DNA of 64,000 nucleotides from Microbacterium sp. ProA8 (lineage in GTDB: Bacteria; Actinomycetota; Actinomycetes; Actinomycetales; Microbacteriaceae), in NCBI RefSeq assembly GCF_039905635.1, contig NZ_CP157000.1, positions 2,976,001 to 3,040,000 on the forward strand, read 5' to 3'. A program made the position numbers and the translations under genes. The notes below the pieces were generated by a model. It had not been told where the DNA came from, made no database searches, and saw nothing but the letters and a program-made list of their open reading frames with translations. Shown here piece by piece: positions 8,515-18,538 of the stretch (within the stretch, counting starts at the first letter, position 1; each line of letters begins with the position of its first letter).

Positions 8515-9422
8515 CAGACGTTCCCTTCCGCGCGGGTGTTGTGCAGCTCGAACACCGGATCGCGCCAGCCGAGGATCGCCTCCACCATGCGCATGGCGTC
8601 GACCGTCTCGCGAACGTTGTGCGCGCGCACGATGCGCGCGCCCTGCAGCACGCAGAACACGGCGGCCGCCAACGATCCCGAGAGGCGGTCGCCGCGCTCG
8701 CGGTCGAGCGTCTCGCCGACGAAGTCCTTGTTCGAGAGTGCGACCAGAAGCGGCGCGCCGAGCGGTGCCAGTTCGCTCAGCCGGCGGGTGAGCTCCAGCG
8801 TCTGCCGTGTGCTCTTGTTGAGGTCGTGCCCGGGGTCGAGCACGATTCGAGCGTCCGGCACGCCGCGGTCTCGGGCGAACTCCCGCCGAGCGGCGAGGAA
8901 CGCGGCGACGTCGCCGACCACGTCCGTGTACCGCGGACGCGGATGCGAGGTCCGAGGCGCCGCGAGGCTGTGGGCGATGACGACCCCGGCGCCGCCCTGC
9001 GCGACGACATCGGCCATCGCGGGGTCGTGAAGGCCGGTCGTGTCGTTGATGATCGCGGCGCCCGCCTCGATGGCCGCGCGCGCCACCTCCGGATGGAACG
9101 TGTCGACGCTGACCCGCGCGAGCGGCGCCAACTCGCGCACAACGGGCACGACGCGCGCGATCTCCTCCTCGACGGGCACCGGCGGTCCCGGCGCGAACTT
9201 CACTCCGCCGACGTCGACGATCTCGGCGCCCGCCGCCACGGCCGCGACGCCGGCGGCCACCGCGGCGTCGAGCGCGAACGTGGCACCGCGGTCATAGAAC
9301 GAGTCGGGCGTGCGGTTCACGATCGCCATGACAGCGACATGCCGCGAGATGTCGAGGGGTCCGCCGGGAAGGTCGAGCACCCCCGCGATCTGTTCAGCGG
9401 ATATATCGGAAGCGAGGGTCAC
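8514..9422 (-). CDS. FolP2-type dihydropteroate synthase paralogue
   Basis: This 302-residue TIM-barrel protein starts at GTG. The signature is MAIVNRTPDSFYDRG near residues 31-45, not the MGVLNVTPDSFSDGG of canonical FolP1. The rest (VDVGGVKF, SVDTFHPEVA, NDTTGLHDP, ALSNKDFVGETL) fits mycobacterial FolP2. As I recall, FolP2 lacks clear dihydropteroate synthase activity, so the reaction should be left open. It overlaps the FAD-reductase gene by 4 bp (GTGA) and the RibD-like gene by 1 bp. No folB, folK or folC lies nearby, so this is not the main folate operon. Confidence 0.85.
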   Translation of the reverse strand: MTLASDISAEQIAGVLDLPGGPLDISRHVAVMAIVNRTPDSFYDRGATFALDAAVAAGVAAVAAGAEIVDVGGVKFAPGPPVPVEEEIARVVPVVRELAPLARVSVDTFHPEVARAAIEAGAAIINDTTGLHDPAMADVVAQGGAGVVIAHSLAAPRTSHPRPRYTDVVGDVAAFLAARREFARDRGVPDARIVLDPGHDLNKSTRQTLELTRRLSELAPLGAPLLVALSNKDFVGETLDRERGDRLSGSLAAAVFCVLQGARIVRAHNVRETVDAMRMVEAILGWRDPVFELHNTRAEGNV

Positions 9423-10657
9423 GGCAGCAGGCTATCCAGCGGCACGCCCTCGTCCCGCAGGCGCTCCGCGTCGAGCCGCTCCCCCGACCTGATCAAGGCC
9501 TGGACGGTCTCGTTGACATCCCACACGTTGACGTTCATTCCCGCGACCACGCGGCCCGTGCCGGTCGGGGTGAGCGCGTCGACCCAGAAGGCGATGAATT
9601 CACGGGCGTCGAGATCGCCGCGGACGACGAGCTCGGCATCCGCCATCAGCGGCGGGTAGCCCGACAGCTCCATGCCGAGATCGAACTGGTCGGTGTAGAA
9701 GTACGGAATGTCGTCGAAGGATGCCGGCATGCCGAGCATCGATCGCGCCGCGACCTTTCCCGCGCCCTGCGCGTTGGCCCAGTGCTCGCTGCGCAGGTGT
9801 CGCTGCAGGACCGGATGGAACGGATTGGCGACGTCCCCCGCGGCGTACACGTCGGGCGCGCTGGTGCGCAGCGCCGCATCGGTGAGGACCCCGTTCAGGA
9901 TGTCGAGGCCCGCGCTCTCGGCCAGCCTCGTGTCGGGTGCGGCGCCGACGCCGACCAGCACGAGATCGGCGGGGAGGCTCTCGCCATCGACGACGACCCC
10001 TTCCGCACGGTCGGAACCGGCGATCCGCTCGACCGCGACCGAGGTGCGCAGATCGACGCCGTGCTCGAGATGCAGGGAACGGAACACCTCGCCCATGTCG
10101 GCGCCGAGTGCGGTGGCCAGGGGCACGTCTTCGCGCGCGAGGATGGCGACCTCGTTGCCGAACCCGCGCGCGGTGGCGGCGACCTCCATGCCGATCCAGC
10201 CGCCCCCGATCACCACGAGCCGCTGCCCGCCGCCGCGCAGCCGCGCAGCGAGCGCGTCCGAGTTCTCGAGGCGGCGGAGCGTCATGACGCCGGGAAGCTG
10301 AGACCCGGGCAGCCCGATCGTGCGCGGGGTGGCGCCGGTCGCCAGCAGCACCGCGTCGTACTGCAGCCGTCGGCCGTCATCCAATTCGACCGCGTGGGCT
10401 GAGGGGTCCAGCCGCGTCGCCTCGACGCCTGTGATGAGACGGATGCCGCGCTCGGCATACCACTCCGCGGGGTGCAGGATGACGGCATCCAGCCCCTCGT
10501 TCCCCGCCAGATACCCCTTCGACAGCGGGGGTCGCTGATAGGGCGGGTGCGGCTCGGCGGCCACGAGGGTGATGTCACCGTCGAAGCCCTCCTCGCGGAG
10601 AGCCTCGGCTGCCGTACCGCCGGCGAGGCCTCCCCCGATGATCAGCATGTGGCTCAT
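9419..10657 (-). CDS. FAD-dependent ferredoxin-reductase-type oxidoreductase
   Basis: This 412-residue pyridine-nucleotide-disulfide oxidoreductase has GGGLAGGTAAEAL (FAD site) at residues 7-19, PPYQRPPLSKGYL near 40, an NAD(P) site GGGWIGMEVAATA near 150, and DVYAAGDVA near 275. The family transfers electrons from NAD(P)H to ferredoxins serving P450s or dioxygenases. The start at 10657 has an AGGAG site 7 nt upstream; the frame stays open beyond it without coding character. It is the first gene of the operon with the FolP2-type and RibD-like genes. No ferredoxin or P450 is nearby, so the partner is unknown. Confidence 0.88.
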   Translation of the reverse strand: MSHMLIIGGGLAGGTAAEALREEGFDGDITLVAAEPHPPYQRPPLSKGYLAGNEGLDAVILHPAEWYAERGIRLITGVEATRLDPSAHAVELDDGRRLQYDAVLLATGATPRTIGLPGSQLPGVMTLRRLENSDALAARLRGGGQRLVVIGGGWIGMEVAATARGFGNEVAILAREDVPLATALGADMGEVFRSLHLEHGVDLRTSVAVERIAGSDRAEGVVVDGESLPADLVLVGVGAAPDTRLAESAGLDILNGVLTDAALRTSAPDVYAAGDVANPFHPVLQRHLRSEHWANAQGAGKVAARSMLGMPASFDDIPYFYTDQFDLGMELSGYPPLMADAELVVRGDLDAREFIAFWVDALTPTGTGRVVAGMNVNVWDVNETVQALIRSGERLDAERLRDEGVPLDSLLP

Positions 10658-10886
10658 GACGGCTCCTCTCGTCGACGTGCAGGCGTCAGCCGGGGCGCGC
10701 GACGGGCCGTCGTCATCTCGATCCGTCGCGCCACAGCGCACGGCTCGCCTGGCTCTGACGCTACCCTTCCTCGCCCCCGCAGTGGCCGCTCCAGGTGGGA
10801 GAACCGCCCCAGCGAGGTGTGAACGATTTTCGGGCCGCGGCACCGATATCCAGACGCCGCATGGGTTCCGCCGACATAATGAGGGC

Positions 10887-11579
10887 ATGACCGCACCGCG
10901 CATCCTCGTCGTGGACGACGAACCGAACATTCGCGATCTGCTGATCACGAGCCTGCGATTCGCCGGATTCCAGGTACGGGCCGTCTCCAACGGCGCTCAG
11001 ACGATCTCGGCCGTCCTCGAAGAGGAGCCGGACCTCATCATCCTCGACGTGATGCTGCCCGACATGAACGGGTTCAGCGTCACCAAGCGCCTCCGCGGCG
11101 CCGGCTACACCGCGCCGATCCTCTTCCTCACCGCGAAGGACGAGACAGAAGACAAGATCACCGGCCTCAACGCCGGTGGCGACGACTACGTCACCAAGCC
11201 CTTCAGCCTCGACGAGATCGTCGCCCGCATCCAGGCCATCCTGCGCCGCACGATGCAGGCCGACGAGGAGTCCGTCATCCGTGCCGGTGAGATCACGATG
11301 GACCAGGACACGCATGACGTCCAGGTCGGCGACGCGTCGATCGACCTCAGCCCGACCGAGTTCAAGCTGCTGCGCTACCTCATGCTCAACCCCAACCGCG
11401 TGCTGTCGAAGGCGCAGATCCTCGACCATGTGTGGGAGTACGACTTCAACGGCGACGCCGGCATCGTCGAGAGCTACATCTCGTACCTCCGCCGCAAGAT
11501 CGATCCCCACTCGACCGAGCCGCTCATCCAGACCAAGCGCGGCTTCGGCTACATGCTGAAGGCCGGCAAGACCGCGTAG
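10887..11579 (+). CDS. OmpR/PhoB-type response regulator
   Basis: This 230-residue regulator has a receiver domain at residues 5-115 with the acidic pair DDE at 10-12, phospho-acceptor Asp in LIILDVMLP near 55 and Lys in YVTKPF near 105. A winged-helix DNA-binding domain (about 130-228) contains LSPTEFKLLRYL and RKIDPH. The ATG at 10887 follows GAGGG. The kinase gene follows after 24 nt. The stimulus and targets are unknown. Confidence 0.93.
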   Translation: MTAPRILVVDDEPNIRDLLITSLRFAGFQVRAVSNGAQTISAVLEEEPDLIILDVMLPDMNGFSVTKRLRGAGYTAPILFLTAKDETEDKITGLNAGGDDYVTKPFSLDEIVARIQAILRRTMQADEESVIRAGEITMDQDTHDVQVGDASIDLSPTEFKLLRYLMLNPNRVLSKAQILDHVWEYDFNGDAGIVESYISYLRRKIDPHSTEPLIQTKRGFGYMLKAGKTA

Positions 11580-11603
11580 CGCGGCTCGAGCGAGGGGGAC
11601 GAT

Positions 11604-13352
11604 CTGGCGCAGAAGCCCGACGCGATCACCCGGTGGTGGCGCGGCACGAGTCTGCGCGCGAAGGTCACCGGGGTCACTGTCGCGCTCCTCGCGGTCGGCC
11701 TCATCGCGGCGGGCGTCGGCACGGCGGCGTTCCTGCGCAACTCCCTCGTCGACGGCGTCGACGCCCAGGTCGACGCGCTTGCGCGGACGGATGCCGCGAG
11801 CCCGCTGCTCGATCTGAGCGCCAACGCGGGCATTCTCGAGGCCGACCCCATCAGCAATGCTCCGTCGACGGACTACTTCGTCGCGGTGTACGAGCCGGCG
11901 CACGGCACTCTCCTGGAGACGGCCGGCGGACGAGGCGGTCCGGAGCCCGCCTTCCCCGACGAATTCCCGCTCGACGCCGCGCAGTCGCAGGAACTCCAGA
12001 TCGAGACCCTCTCCTCGGCCGACGGCGACGCCGAGTTCCGTGCCACCGTCACGGTACAGGAACTGGCCAACACGGGCCTGCTCTACTCGCAGATGGTCGC
12101 TGTGCCGCTGGCCACCGTGAACCGGACGATCGCGTCGTACATCGGCATCTACAGCATCCTCGCGATCCTGATCCTCGTGGGCGGCGCGGTCGCCACCCGC
12201 TACCTCGTCACCCTCACCTTCCGGAGCCTCGGACAGGTCGAATCGACCGCCGACGCGATCGCCGCCGGAGACTTCAGTCTGCGCATGACCGACATCGAGC
12301 CCACCACCACCGAGGTCGGGCGCCTGAAGACGGCGATCAACGCGATGCTCGACCGTGTCGACGCCGCCATCTCGCAGCGCGATGCGACCGTGCGACAGAT
12401 GCGGCGGTTCATCGGCGATGCCAGCCACGAGCTGCGCACCCCGCTCGTCACGGTCCGCGGCTACGCCGAGCTCTACCGCATGGGCGCCGTGCGCGGCGAC
12501 GAGGACGTCGCGCAGTCCATGGAGCGCATCGAGAAGGAAGCCATCCGCATGGGTCTTCTCGTCGAGGACCTGCTCGCCCTCGCCCGCCTCGACGAACGCC
12601 GCGACGTCGTCATCGGCCCTGTGGATCTGCGCCCCGTCGCACGGGATGCGGCGCTCGATGTGCGCGCCGCCGCCCCGGCACGACCGGTCACCGTCATCGA
12701 CACCACGATCGAGGAGTCCGCCCCGCCGGCCGAAACGGAGGCCACCGTCTCGCCCGACGACAAGCGGCGTGCCGGCAGCCCGTCCGCGATCTCGCGGGCC
12801 GGGGCGACGCTGTCGCTGCTGCGACGGCGCCCCAAGCCGGTGCCTGCGACAGGCGCGGCCGCGTCCGCCATGCCGCCCCTGCTTCCGCAAGCCGACGACG
12901 CCCTCCCGGTCGACGGGCTGCTGCCGGTCGTGCTCGGCGACGAGAACCGCATCCGCCAGGTCGTGGCGAATCTGCTGGGCAACGCGCGTCGCTTCACCGC
13001 CGAGGACTCGCCCATCGAGCTCCGCGTCGGCGTCGATGCCCGCGCCCGCATGGGCTGGATCGAGATCGTCGACCACGGCGAGGGGGTGCCCGACCAGATC
13101 AAGGACAAGATCTTCCAGCGCTTCTGGCGGGCCGACACCTCCCGCACGCGCGAGACGGGCGGCTCGGGACTCGGCCTGTCCATCGTGGCGTCGATCGTCG
13201 AGGCGCTGCACGGCTCGGTCGACGTCGTCGACACGCCGGGCGGTGGCGCGACGTTCCGCGTCGCCTTCCCGCTGGCTGATGCCCGCGCCGCTGCGGAGCA
13301 CATCGACATTCTGACGCAGCCGATGCCGCGCCTGGCCGACGCCTCCGAGTGA
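11604..13352 (+). CDS. Membrane sensor histidine kinase with apparent CTG start and a linker insert
   Basis: The 582-residue kinase begins at CTG (11604), giving MAQKPDAITRWW, preceded by a GAGGGGG ribosome site. The next standard in-frame start, a GTG at 11886, would remove the first membrane helix. Domains: TM1 about 21-43, extracellular sensor 44-170, TM2 173-195, HAMP to about 250, HisKA with DASHELRTP (His near 274), and HATPase_c with NLLGNARRF near 455 and GSGLGLSIV. About 65 low-complexity residues (about 371-435, rich in Ala, Pro, Arg) interrupt the region between HisKA and the N box, which is unusual. It pairs with the regulator upstream. Confidence 0.88.
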   Translation: MAQKPDAITRWWRGTSLRAKVTGVTVALLAVGLIAAGVGTAAFLRNSLVDGVDAQVDALARTDAASPLLDLSANAGILEADPISNAPSTDYFVAVYEPAHGTLLETAGGRGGPEPAFPDEFPLDAAQSQELQIETLSSADGDAEFRATVTVQELANTGLLYSQMVAVPLATVNRTIASYIGIYSILAILILVGGAVATRYLVTLTFRSLGQVESTADAIAAGDFSLRMTDIEPTTTEVGRLKTAINAMLDRVDAAISQRDATVRQMRRFIGDASHELRTPLVTVRGYAELYRMGAVRGDEDVAQSMERIEKEAIRMGLLVEDLLALARLDERRDVVIGPVDLRPVARDAALDVRAAAPARPVTVIDTTIEESAPPAETEATVSPDDKRRAGSPSAISRAGATLSLLRRRPKPVPATGAAASAMPPLLPQADDALPVDGLLPVVLGDENRIRQVVANLLGNARRFTAEDSPIELRVGVDARARMGWIEIVDHGEGVPDQIKDKIFQRFWRADTSRTRETGGSGLGLSIVASIVEALHGSVDVVDTPGGGATFRVAFPLADARAAAEHIDILTQPMPRLADASE

Positions 13353-13493
13353 CGACTCTCCTCCCCAGCCGACGCCTCTGCCGCACCGTCCACAGATGAC
13401 GACGGATGCCGCGTCCCGCGCCGTGCGGGCGCTTAGCGTTGCGGTCACCGCGGTTTCGGCATCCGGCCGCCGCACGTTGATCAGGAGCCCCGA

Positions 13494-13781
13494 ATGGCCG
13501 TCTTCACCGTCGACAGCGACAGCATCCTCACTTCGACCGCCACCGTGCGCGGCACGATCGACCGGCTGCAGGCGGAGTCGAACGCGATGCTCGCCCAGCT
13601 GACGCAGCTGCAGTCCTCGTGGTCGGGCTCGGCGGCGGTGGCGTTCGCGGGGGTTGTGGAGCAATGGCGCGGGACGCAGCGCCAGGTCGAGGAGTCGCTG
13701 GCGAACATCAACGCGTCTCTCGCCGCCGCCGGCCGGCAGTACGCCGACACCGAGCTGGCGACCACCAGTCTCTTCCGCTGA
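13494..13781 (+). CDS. WXG100 family (ESAT-6-like) small protein
   Basis: This 95-residue helical hairpin protein carries the WSG turn near residue 43 (LQSSWSGSAAVAF), a size and position typical of WXG100 substrates of type VII secretion. The C-terminus has YADTEL near residue 84, a plausible YxxxD/E-like export signal. No ESX ATPase (EccC) or partner gene is in the window, so it is an orphan substrate or scaffold. It is monocistronic and followed by a strong terminator. Confidence 0.88.
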   Translation: MAVFTVDSDSILTSTATVRGTIDRLQAESNAMLAQLTQLQSSWSGSAAVAFAGVVEQWRGTQRQVEESLANINASLAAAGRQYADTELATTSLFR

Positions 13782-13799
13782 TCCCCCCGGAGCCAGACG

Positions 13800-13833
13800 C
13801 AGAACGGCCCCTCCGCGAGGAGGGGCCGTTCTG
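13800..13833. terminator. Bidirectional terminator hairpin between the WXG100 gene and groEL
   Basis: A perfect 15-bp stem, CAGAACGGCCCCTCC paired with 13819-13833, has a 4-nt loop (GCGA). It separates two convergent genes. Confidence 0.88.
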
Positions 13834-13858
13834 TGAACGCGTTATGCGACGGGCTGGA

Positions 13859-15542
<1,684 letters not shown>

Positions 15543-15550
15543 CTCATTCT

Positions 15551-15574
15551 GGCACTCGGCCCTATCGAGTGCAA
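15551..15574. promoter_or_regulatory. Second, degenerate CIRCE overlapping the groEL promoter
   Basis: GGCACTC-N9-GAGTGC keeps the exact 9-bp spacer and inner arms of CIRCE. On the minus strand, TTGCAC (15569-15574) and CAGAAT, 17 bp downstream, form a plausible promoter, so this copy would cover the -35/-10 region while the perfect copy covers the leader. Confidence 0.75.
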
Positions 15575-15600
15575 GCCGCGAGGACGGATGTCGCAACACG

Positions 15601-15635
15601 AAGAGACGGGGAGCCTTTCGGCATCCCCGTCTCTT
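15601..15635 (-). terminator. Terminator downstream of the cold-shock gene
   Basis: A 12-bp stem (AAGAGACGGGGA with TCCCCGTCTCTT) and an 11-nt loop lie 35 bp beyond the stop codon of the cold-shock gene and before the groEL promoter. Confidence 0.8.
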
Positions 15636-15669
15636 CATCACGTTCAGCGCAAAGCGTTGCGTCGGTCGT

Positions 15670-15870
15670 TCAGACGACGCGCACGGCCTCCGCCTGGGGG
15701 CCCTTCTGCCCGGACCCGACCGTGAACTCCACGGTCTGCCCCTCTTCGAGCACGCGGAAGCCCGTCATGTCGATGTTCGAGTAGTGGACGAAGACGTCCT
15801 GGCCGTCGGCGACGGTGATGAAGCCGAATCCCTTCTCGGCGTTGAACCATTTGACGGTGCCCTGGGTCAT
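15670..15870 (-). CDS. Cold-shock protein (CspA family)
   Basis: This 66-residue single cold-shock domain binds single-stranded RNA/DNA. RNP1 is KGFGFITV near residues 13-20 and RNP2 is VFVHYSNI near 26-33. The start [15 protein letters not shown] is canonical, and the length is standard. A run of gene-free sequence upstream (15871-16002) may hold the promoter and leader, but I see no defined RNA thermosensor. Confidence 0.96.
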   Translation of the reverse strand: MTQGTVKWFNAEKGFGFITVADGQDVFVHYSNIDMTGFRVLEEGQTVEFTVGSGQKGPQAEAVRVV

Positions 15871-16002
15871 GCGAATCTCCTGTAGCCGGCGGTGCAGGGC
15901 TTCATCGTATGCAGGCGAAAACGCGGCCTCGGCGCGATTCGTCACTTGTTGACACGCAGGAATAGAAGTGTTTACCGGCGCGAAACACGCCACTTCGCCG
16001 GG

Positions 16003-16572
16003 TCAGGGAGTGGGTGCGGGCGTCTGGCCGGCGGCGGTGCGGTCGAGGCCGATCACCACGGTGAGCTGAGGGACCTCGGGCGAGGTCGCGGGGTACGCAT
16101 CGCTCTGCTCGATCTCGGCGCCGCCGATGACGCCGGCGAGACCGGCCGCCGCCGCTTGGTCCGCCGGGTCGACATAGAAGACCGTGGTCGTCGGGAAGTC
16201 CTGCGAGCCGGCTTCACCCGCCGTCACCTTCTCATCCGCCCATCCGGCCGCGACGACGACGTCCTTCATCTGGGTGGCGAGCAGATCCTCGGGGGTCGCG
16301 TTCAGGATCATGACGTCGTAGTCCAGGTCGATGACGGGCGTGACCTCGGGCTCGGGCGCCACCGTGGGAGCGGGCGTCGGCACCAGTTCGATCCGGCCGG
16401 ACGCCAGCAGCGTGCCGAAGATCCCGACGATGATGAGCACGACCGTGGCCAGTGCGGCCCACAGCAGCACGACCCAGCCGCGCATGCGCGGGTTCTCCGC
16501 CCGATGGGCGCCGACGCGGTCCGTCTCCGGCACATCGTCGAAACGATCCCGGGGGAAGCTGGTGGTCGGCAC
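16003..16572 (-). CDS. LytR C-terminal domain membrane protein
   Basis: This 189-residue protein has a cytoplasmic N-terminus, one membrane segment at about residues 32-58 (WVVLLWAALATVVLIIVGIF), a Pro/Thr/Glu-rich linker, and an extracellular LytR_C domain (about 85-180) beginning DVMILNATP. The family includes mycobacterial Rv0431 (VirR), linked to envelope integrity and vesicle release; transfer of that role here is inference. The gene is next to a DUF3263 gene, as in mycobacteria (Rv0430-Rv0431). Confidence 0.85.
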   Translation of the reverse strand: MPTTSFPRDRFDDVPETDRVGAHRAENPRMRGWVVLLWAALATVVLIIVGIFGTLLASGRIELVPTPAPTVAPEPEVTPVIDLDYDVMILNATPEDLLATQMKDVVVAAGWADEKVTAGEAGSQDFPTTTVFYVDPADQAAAAGLAGVIGGAEIEQSDAYPATSPEVPQLTVVIGLDRTAAGQTPAPTP

Positions 16573-16640
16573 CCGTCGATGCTACCCGGCCCATGCTGGG
16601 CGTCTTGCGCGCGACAGCCCGTCCGCGCCCGAACCGATCG

Positions 16641-16889
16641 TCAGCGCGCGTCGGCGGAGCGTGCGGCGCGCTCGTGCAGCCGCGCGTCGCGCAGCCGACG
16701 CAGCCGCTTCACGAGCATCGGATCGTGCTCCTGCGCCTCGGTCGTGTCGATGAGCCGCCCGAGCAGCTGGTAGTACCGCGCCGGCGACATCCCCAGCTCG
16801 GCGCGGATCGCCTCCTCCTTGGCCCCCGCGTGCCGTCGCCACTCGACCTCGAAGTCGAGGAGGGCGCGGTCGCGGTCGGTCAGAGGCAC
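16641..16889 (-). CDS. DUF3263 protein (small helix-turn-helix-like)
   Basis: This 82-residue protein begins MPLTDRDRALLDFEVEW and contains GMSPARYYQLLGRLID near residues 33-48. This pattern is typical of DUF3263 proteins, which are conserved in actinobacteria beside LytR_C proteins. A winged or simple helix-turn-helix fold and DNA binding are plausible but unproven. The C-terminal third is rich in Arg. Confidence 0.85.
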   Translation of the reverse strand: MPLTDRDRALLDFEVEWRRHAGAKEEAIRAELGMSPARYYQLLGRLIDTTEAQEHDPMLVKRLRRLRDARLHERAARSADAR

Positions 16890-16898
16890 GCGTCCACG

Positions 16899-17933
16899 CT
16901 AGCCCGCGGCATCCGTCCATCCGGGGCGCCACGCGCGCCAGTGCACGAACCCGCCGAGCGGATCCACCGCGGCCAGCGGTTCGCCGTCGCGGCCGAGCAC
17001 GAAGCCGCCCCAGGCGCCGGGATCGACGGCCGCATTCCACTGCTCGTGAAGACCGGGCGGATCGATCGTGATCCACACGGCGCGCCGCTCAGAATGGCCG
17101 AGCTTCTGCACGGCGTCGATGACGCGCTCACGCCCGGCGCGCGGGATGTGCGGGAGCACCCCCGGCGTGGTCACGACGAGCGTCGCGCCGTCCGGCGCCA
17201 TCGCGGCGACGGAGCGGAGGACGTCGGGGTCGGACGCATCGCCGGCCACCAGCAGCGGCGGGTCGGCGGCCACGATGTCGAGGGCGGCGCCGATCCGCTC
17301 GGCGCGGCCGCCCTCCCCCGGCCACACGAGGCTCGTGAGGAAGCGCCGGTCGCCGGCGTCTGCGGCGTCGAGCGGGTGGAGGTCGATCCCGGCGCGCCAC
17401 ACGACCTGCGGCATCCCGAGCGGCGGCTCGCCGGTGACGTCGCAGTCCAGCATCACGGTCGATCGCCCGCCGGCCGGGTCGAGCGCCGTCACGCCCTCGC
17501 GGCCGCGGTAGCGGTACGAGTAGCGGTCCGGGTACAGGCAGAGCCCGGCGCTCGCGCCGACCTCGAGGAGGGCGATCGGCCCCGGCACGGTCGCGAGGGC
17601 CGGCAGGAGCGCCGCGCATCGCTGCGGCTCGTTGGTCTGCAGGCGGCGGACGGATGCCTCGGCCACGGCCTCGTCCGCGTGCGCGTGGAGCCATGCGGCC
17701 CATGTCGCGAACCCCTCCTCGGGCGCCCCGAGCATGCGCGTGACGGCGAAGACGAGGGGCGGCTGCCGCCGCGTGGCCGGAATCCGAGCGACGATCGCGG
17801 CGATGTCCGGATCGGCGGCGACACCGCGAGCCCAGTCCGCATAGAGGTCGGAGCGCCCGGGCGCCTCGTCGCGCGCGAAGCGCCCGTACCGCTCCGCGAC
17901 CGCCGCGGTCTCGGCATCCGGCTCCTCGATCAT
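16899..17933 (-). CDS. DUF2332 family protein
   Basis: This 344-residue protein starts MIEEPDAETAAVAERYGRFA after a GGAGG site; the frame extends further but without support. Motifs include LEVGASAGLCLYPDRY near residue 120 and a methyltransferase-like GxSxG arrangement, so a Rossmann-like fold is likely. The family is common in actinobacteria with no assigned reaction. It diverges from msrB across a region carrying a 69-bp palindrome. Confidence 0.82.
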   Translation of the reverse strand: MIEEPDAETAAVAERYGRFARDEAPGRSDLYADWARGVAADPDIAAIVARIPATRRQPPLVFAVTRMLGAPEEGFATWAAWLHAHADEAVAEASVRRLQTNEPQRCAALLPALATVPGPIALLEVGASAGLCLYPDRYSYRYRGREGVTALDPAGGRSTVMLDCDVTGEPPLGMPQVVWRAGIDLHPLDAADAGDRRFLTSLVWPGEGGRAERIGAALDIVAADPPLLVAGDASDPDVLRSVAAMAPDGATLVVTTPGVLPHIPRAGRERVIDAVQKLGHSERRAVWITIDPPGLHEQWNAAVDPGAWGGFVLGRDGEPLAAVDPLGGFVHWRAWRPGWTDAAG

Positions 17934-17966
17934 TCCGCCATCCTCCCCCACGGTCCGCTCTTCGGC

Positions 17967-18035
17967 GTTCGGGGCGCCCGGCGAACGTTCGGGGCGCACG
18001 CGACGCGCCCCGAACGTTCCCGGCGCGCCCCGAAC
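17967..18035. repeat. 69-bp near-perfect inverted repeat in a divergent intergenic region
   Basis: Arms of 31 bp (17967-17997 and 18005-18035) match at 28 positions around a 7-nt loop. Four copies of GTTCGGGGCGC or its complement start at 17967, 17987, 18005 and 18025, exactly symmetric about 18001. The inner arms contain the palindrome GAACGTTC. It lies between DUF2332 and msrB, both transcribed away from it, so a terminator is unlikely. It could be a multi-dimer operator, a cruciform or a REP-like element. Confidence 0.85.
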
Positions 18036-18121
18036 CCGCACCGACGACCCGCTGCCCCACCCGCTGAGGTTGAATGGAACCTGAAGAGCACGGGCCCGGA
18101 TGCTCTGCCCAGGAGGAGACC

Positions 18122-18538
18122 ATGACCTACGCCGTCGACAAGAGCGACGCCCAGTGGCGCGAAGACCTGTCCGCCGAGCAGTACGCGGTGCTGCGGGAAG
18201 CGGGCACCGAACGGCCGTGGACCGGCGAGCTGCTCGACGAGAGCCGCGCCGGTCTGTACACGTGCGCGGCGTGCGGCGCCGAGCTGTTCCAGAGCGGCAC
18301 CAAGTTCGACTCGCACTGCGGGTGGCCGAGCTTCTACGAGTCCATCCGGCCCGAAGCGGTCGAGCTGATCGAAGACGACAGCCACGGGATGGTCCGCACC
18401 GAGGTCCGCTGTGCGAACTGCGGCTCGCACCTCGGCCACGTGTTCCCCGACGGCTTCGGCACCCCGACCGGCGACCGCTACTGCATGAACTCGATCTCGC
18501 TGCAGTTCACGCCGGGCGACGAGTCCGGCGCCGCCTGA
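18122..18538 (+). CDS. msrB: Peptide-methionine (R)-S-oxide reductase
   Basis: This 138-residue enzyme reduces methionine-R-sulfoxide in proteins. Two CxxC zinc pairs are visible (CAAC near residue 46 and CANC near 100), with the catalytic Cys in RYCMNS near 120 and CGWPSF near 63. The ATG at 18122 follows AGGAGGAG. The next gene starts at the stop codon (TGATG), so the two are translationally coupled. Confidence 0.96.
   Translation: MTYAVDKSDAQWREDLSAEQYAVLREAGTERPWTGELLDESRAGLYTCAACGAELFQSGTKFDSHCGWPSFYESIRPEAVELIEDDSHGMVRTEVRCANCGSHLGHVFPDGFGTPTGDRYCMNSISLQFTPGDESGAA

Noticed and set aside
8514..9422. Canonical dihydropteroate synthase FolP1
   Set aside because: The signature loop reads MAIVNRTPDSFYD, typical of FolP2, and no other folate genes are linked.
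10761..13664. 967-residue frame antisense to the two-component genes
   Set aside because: Composition is rich in Arg, Gly and Val without domains; the regulator and kinase on the plus strand are clear.
17983..18019. LexA (SOS) box in the 69-bp palindrome
   Set aside because: GAACGTTC lacks the 4-bp spacer of the actinobacterial LexA consensus CGAAC-N4-GTTCG.
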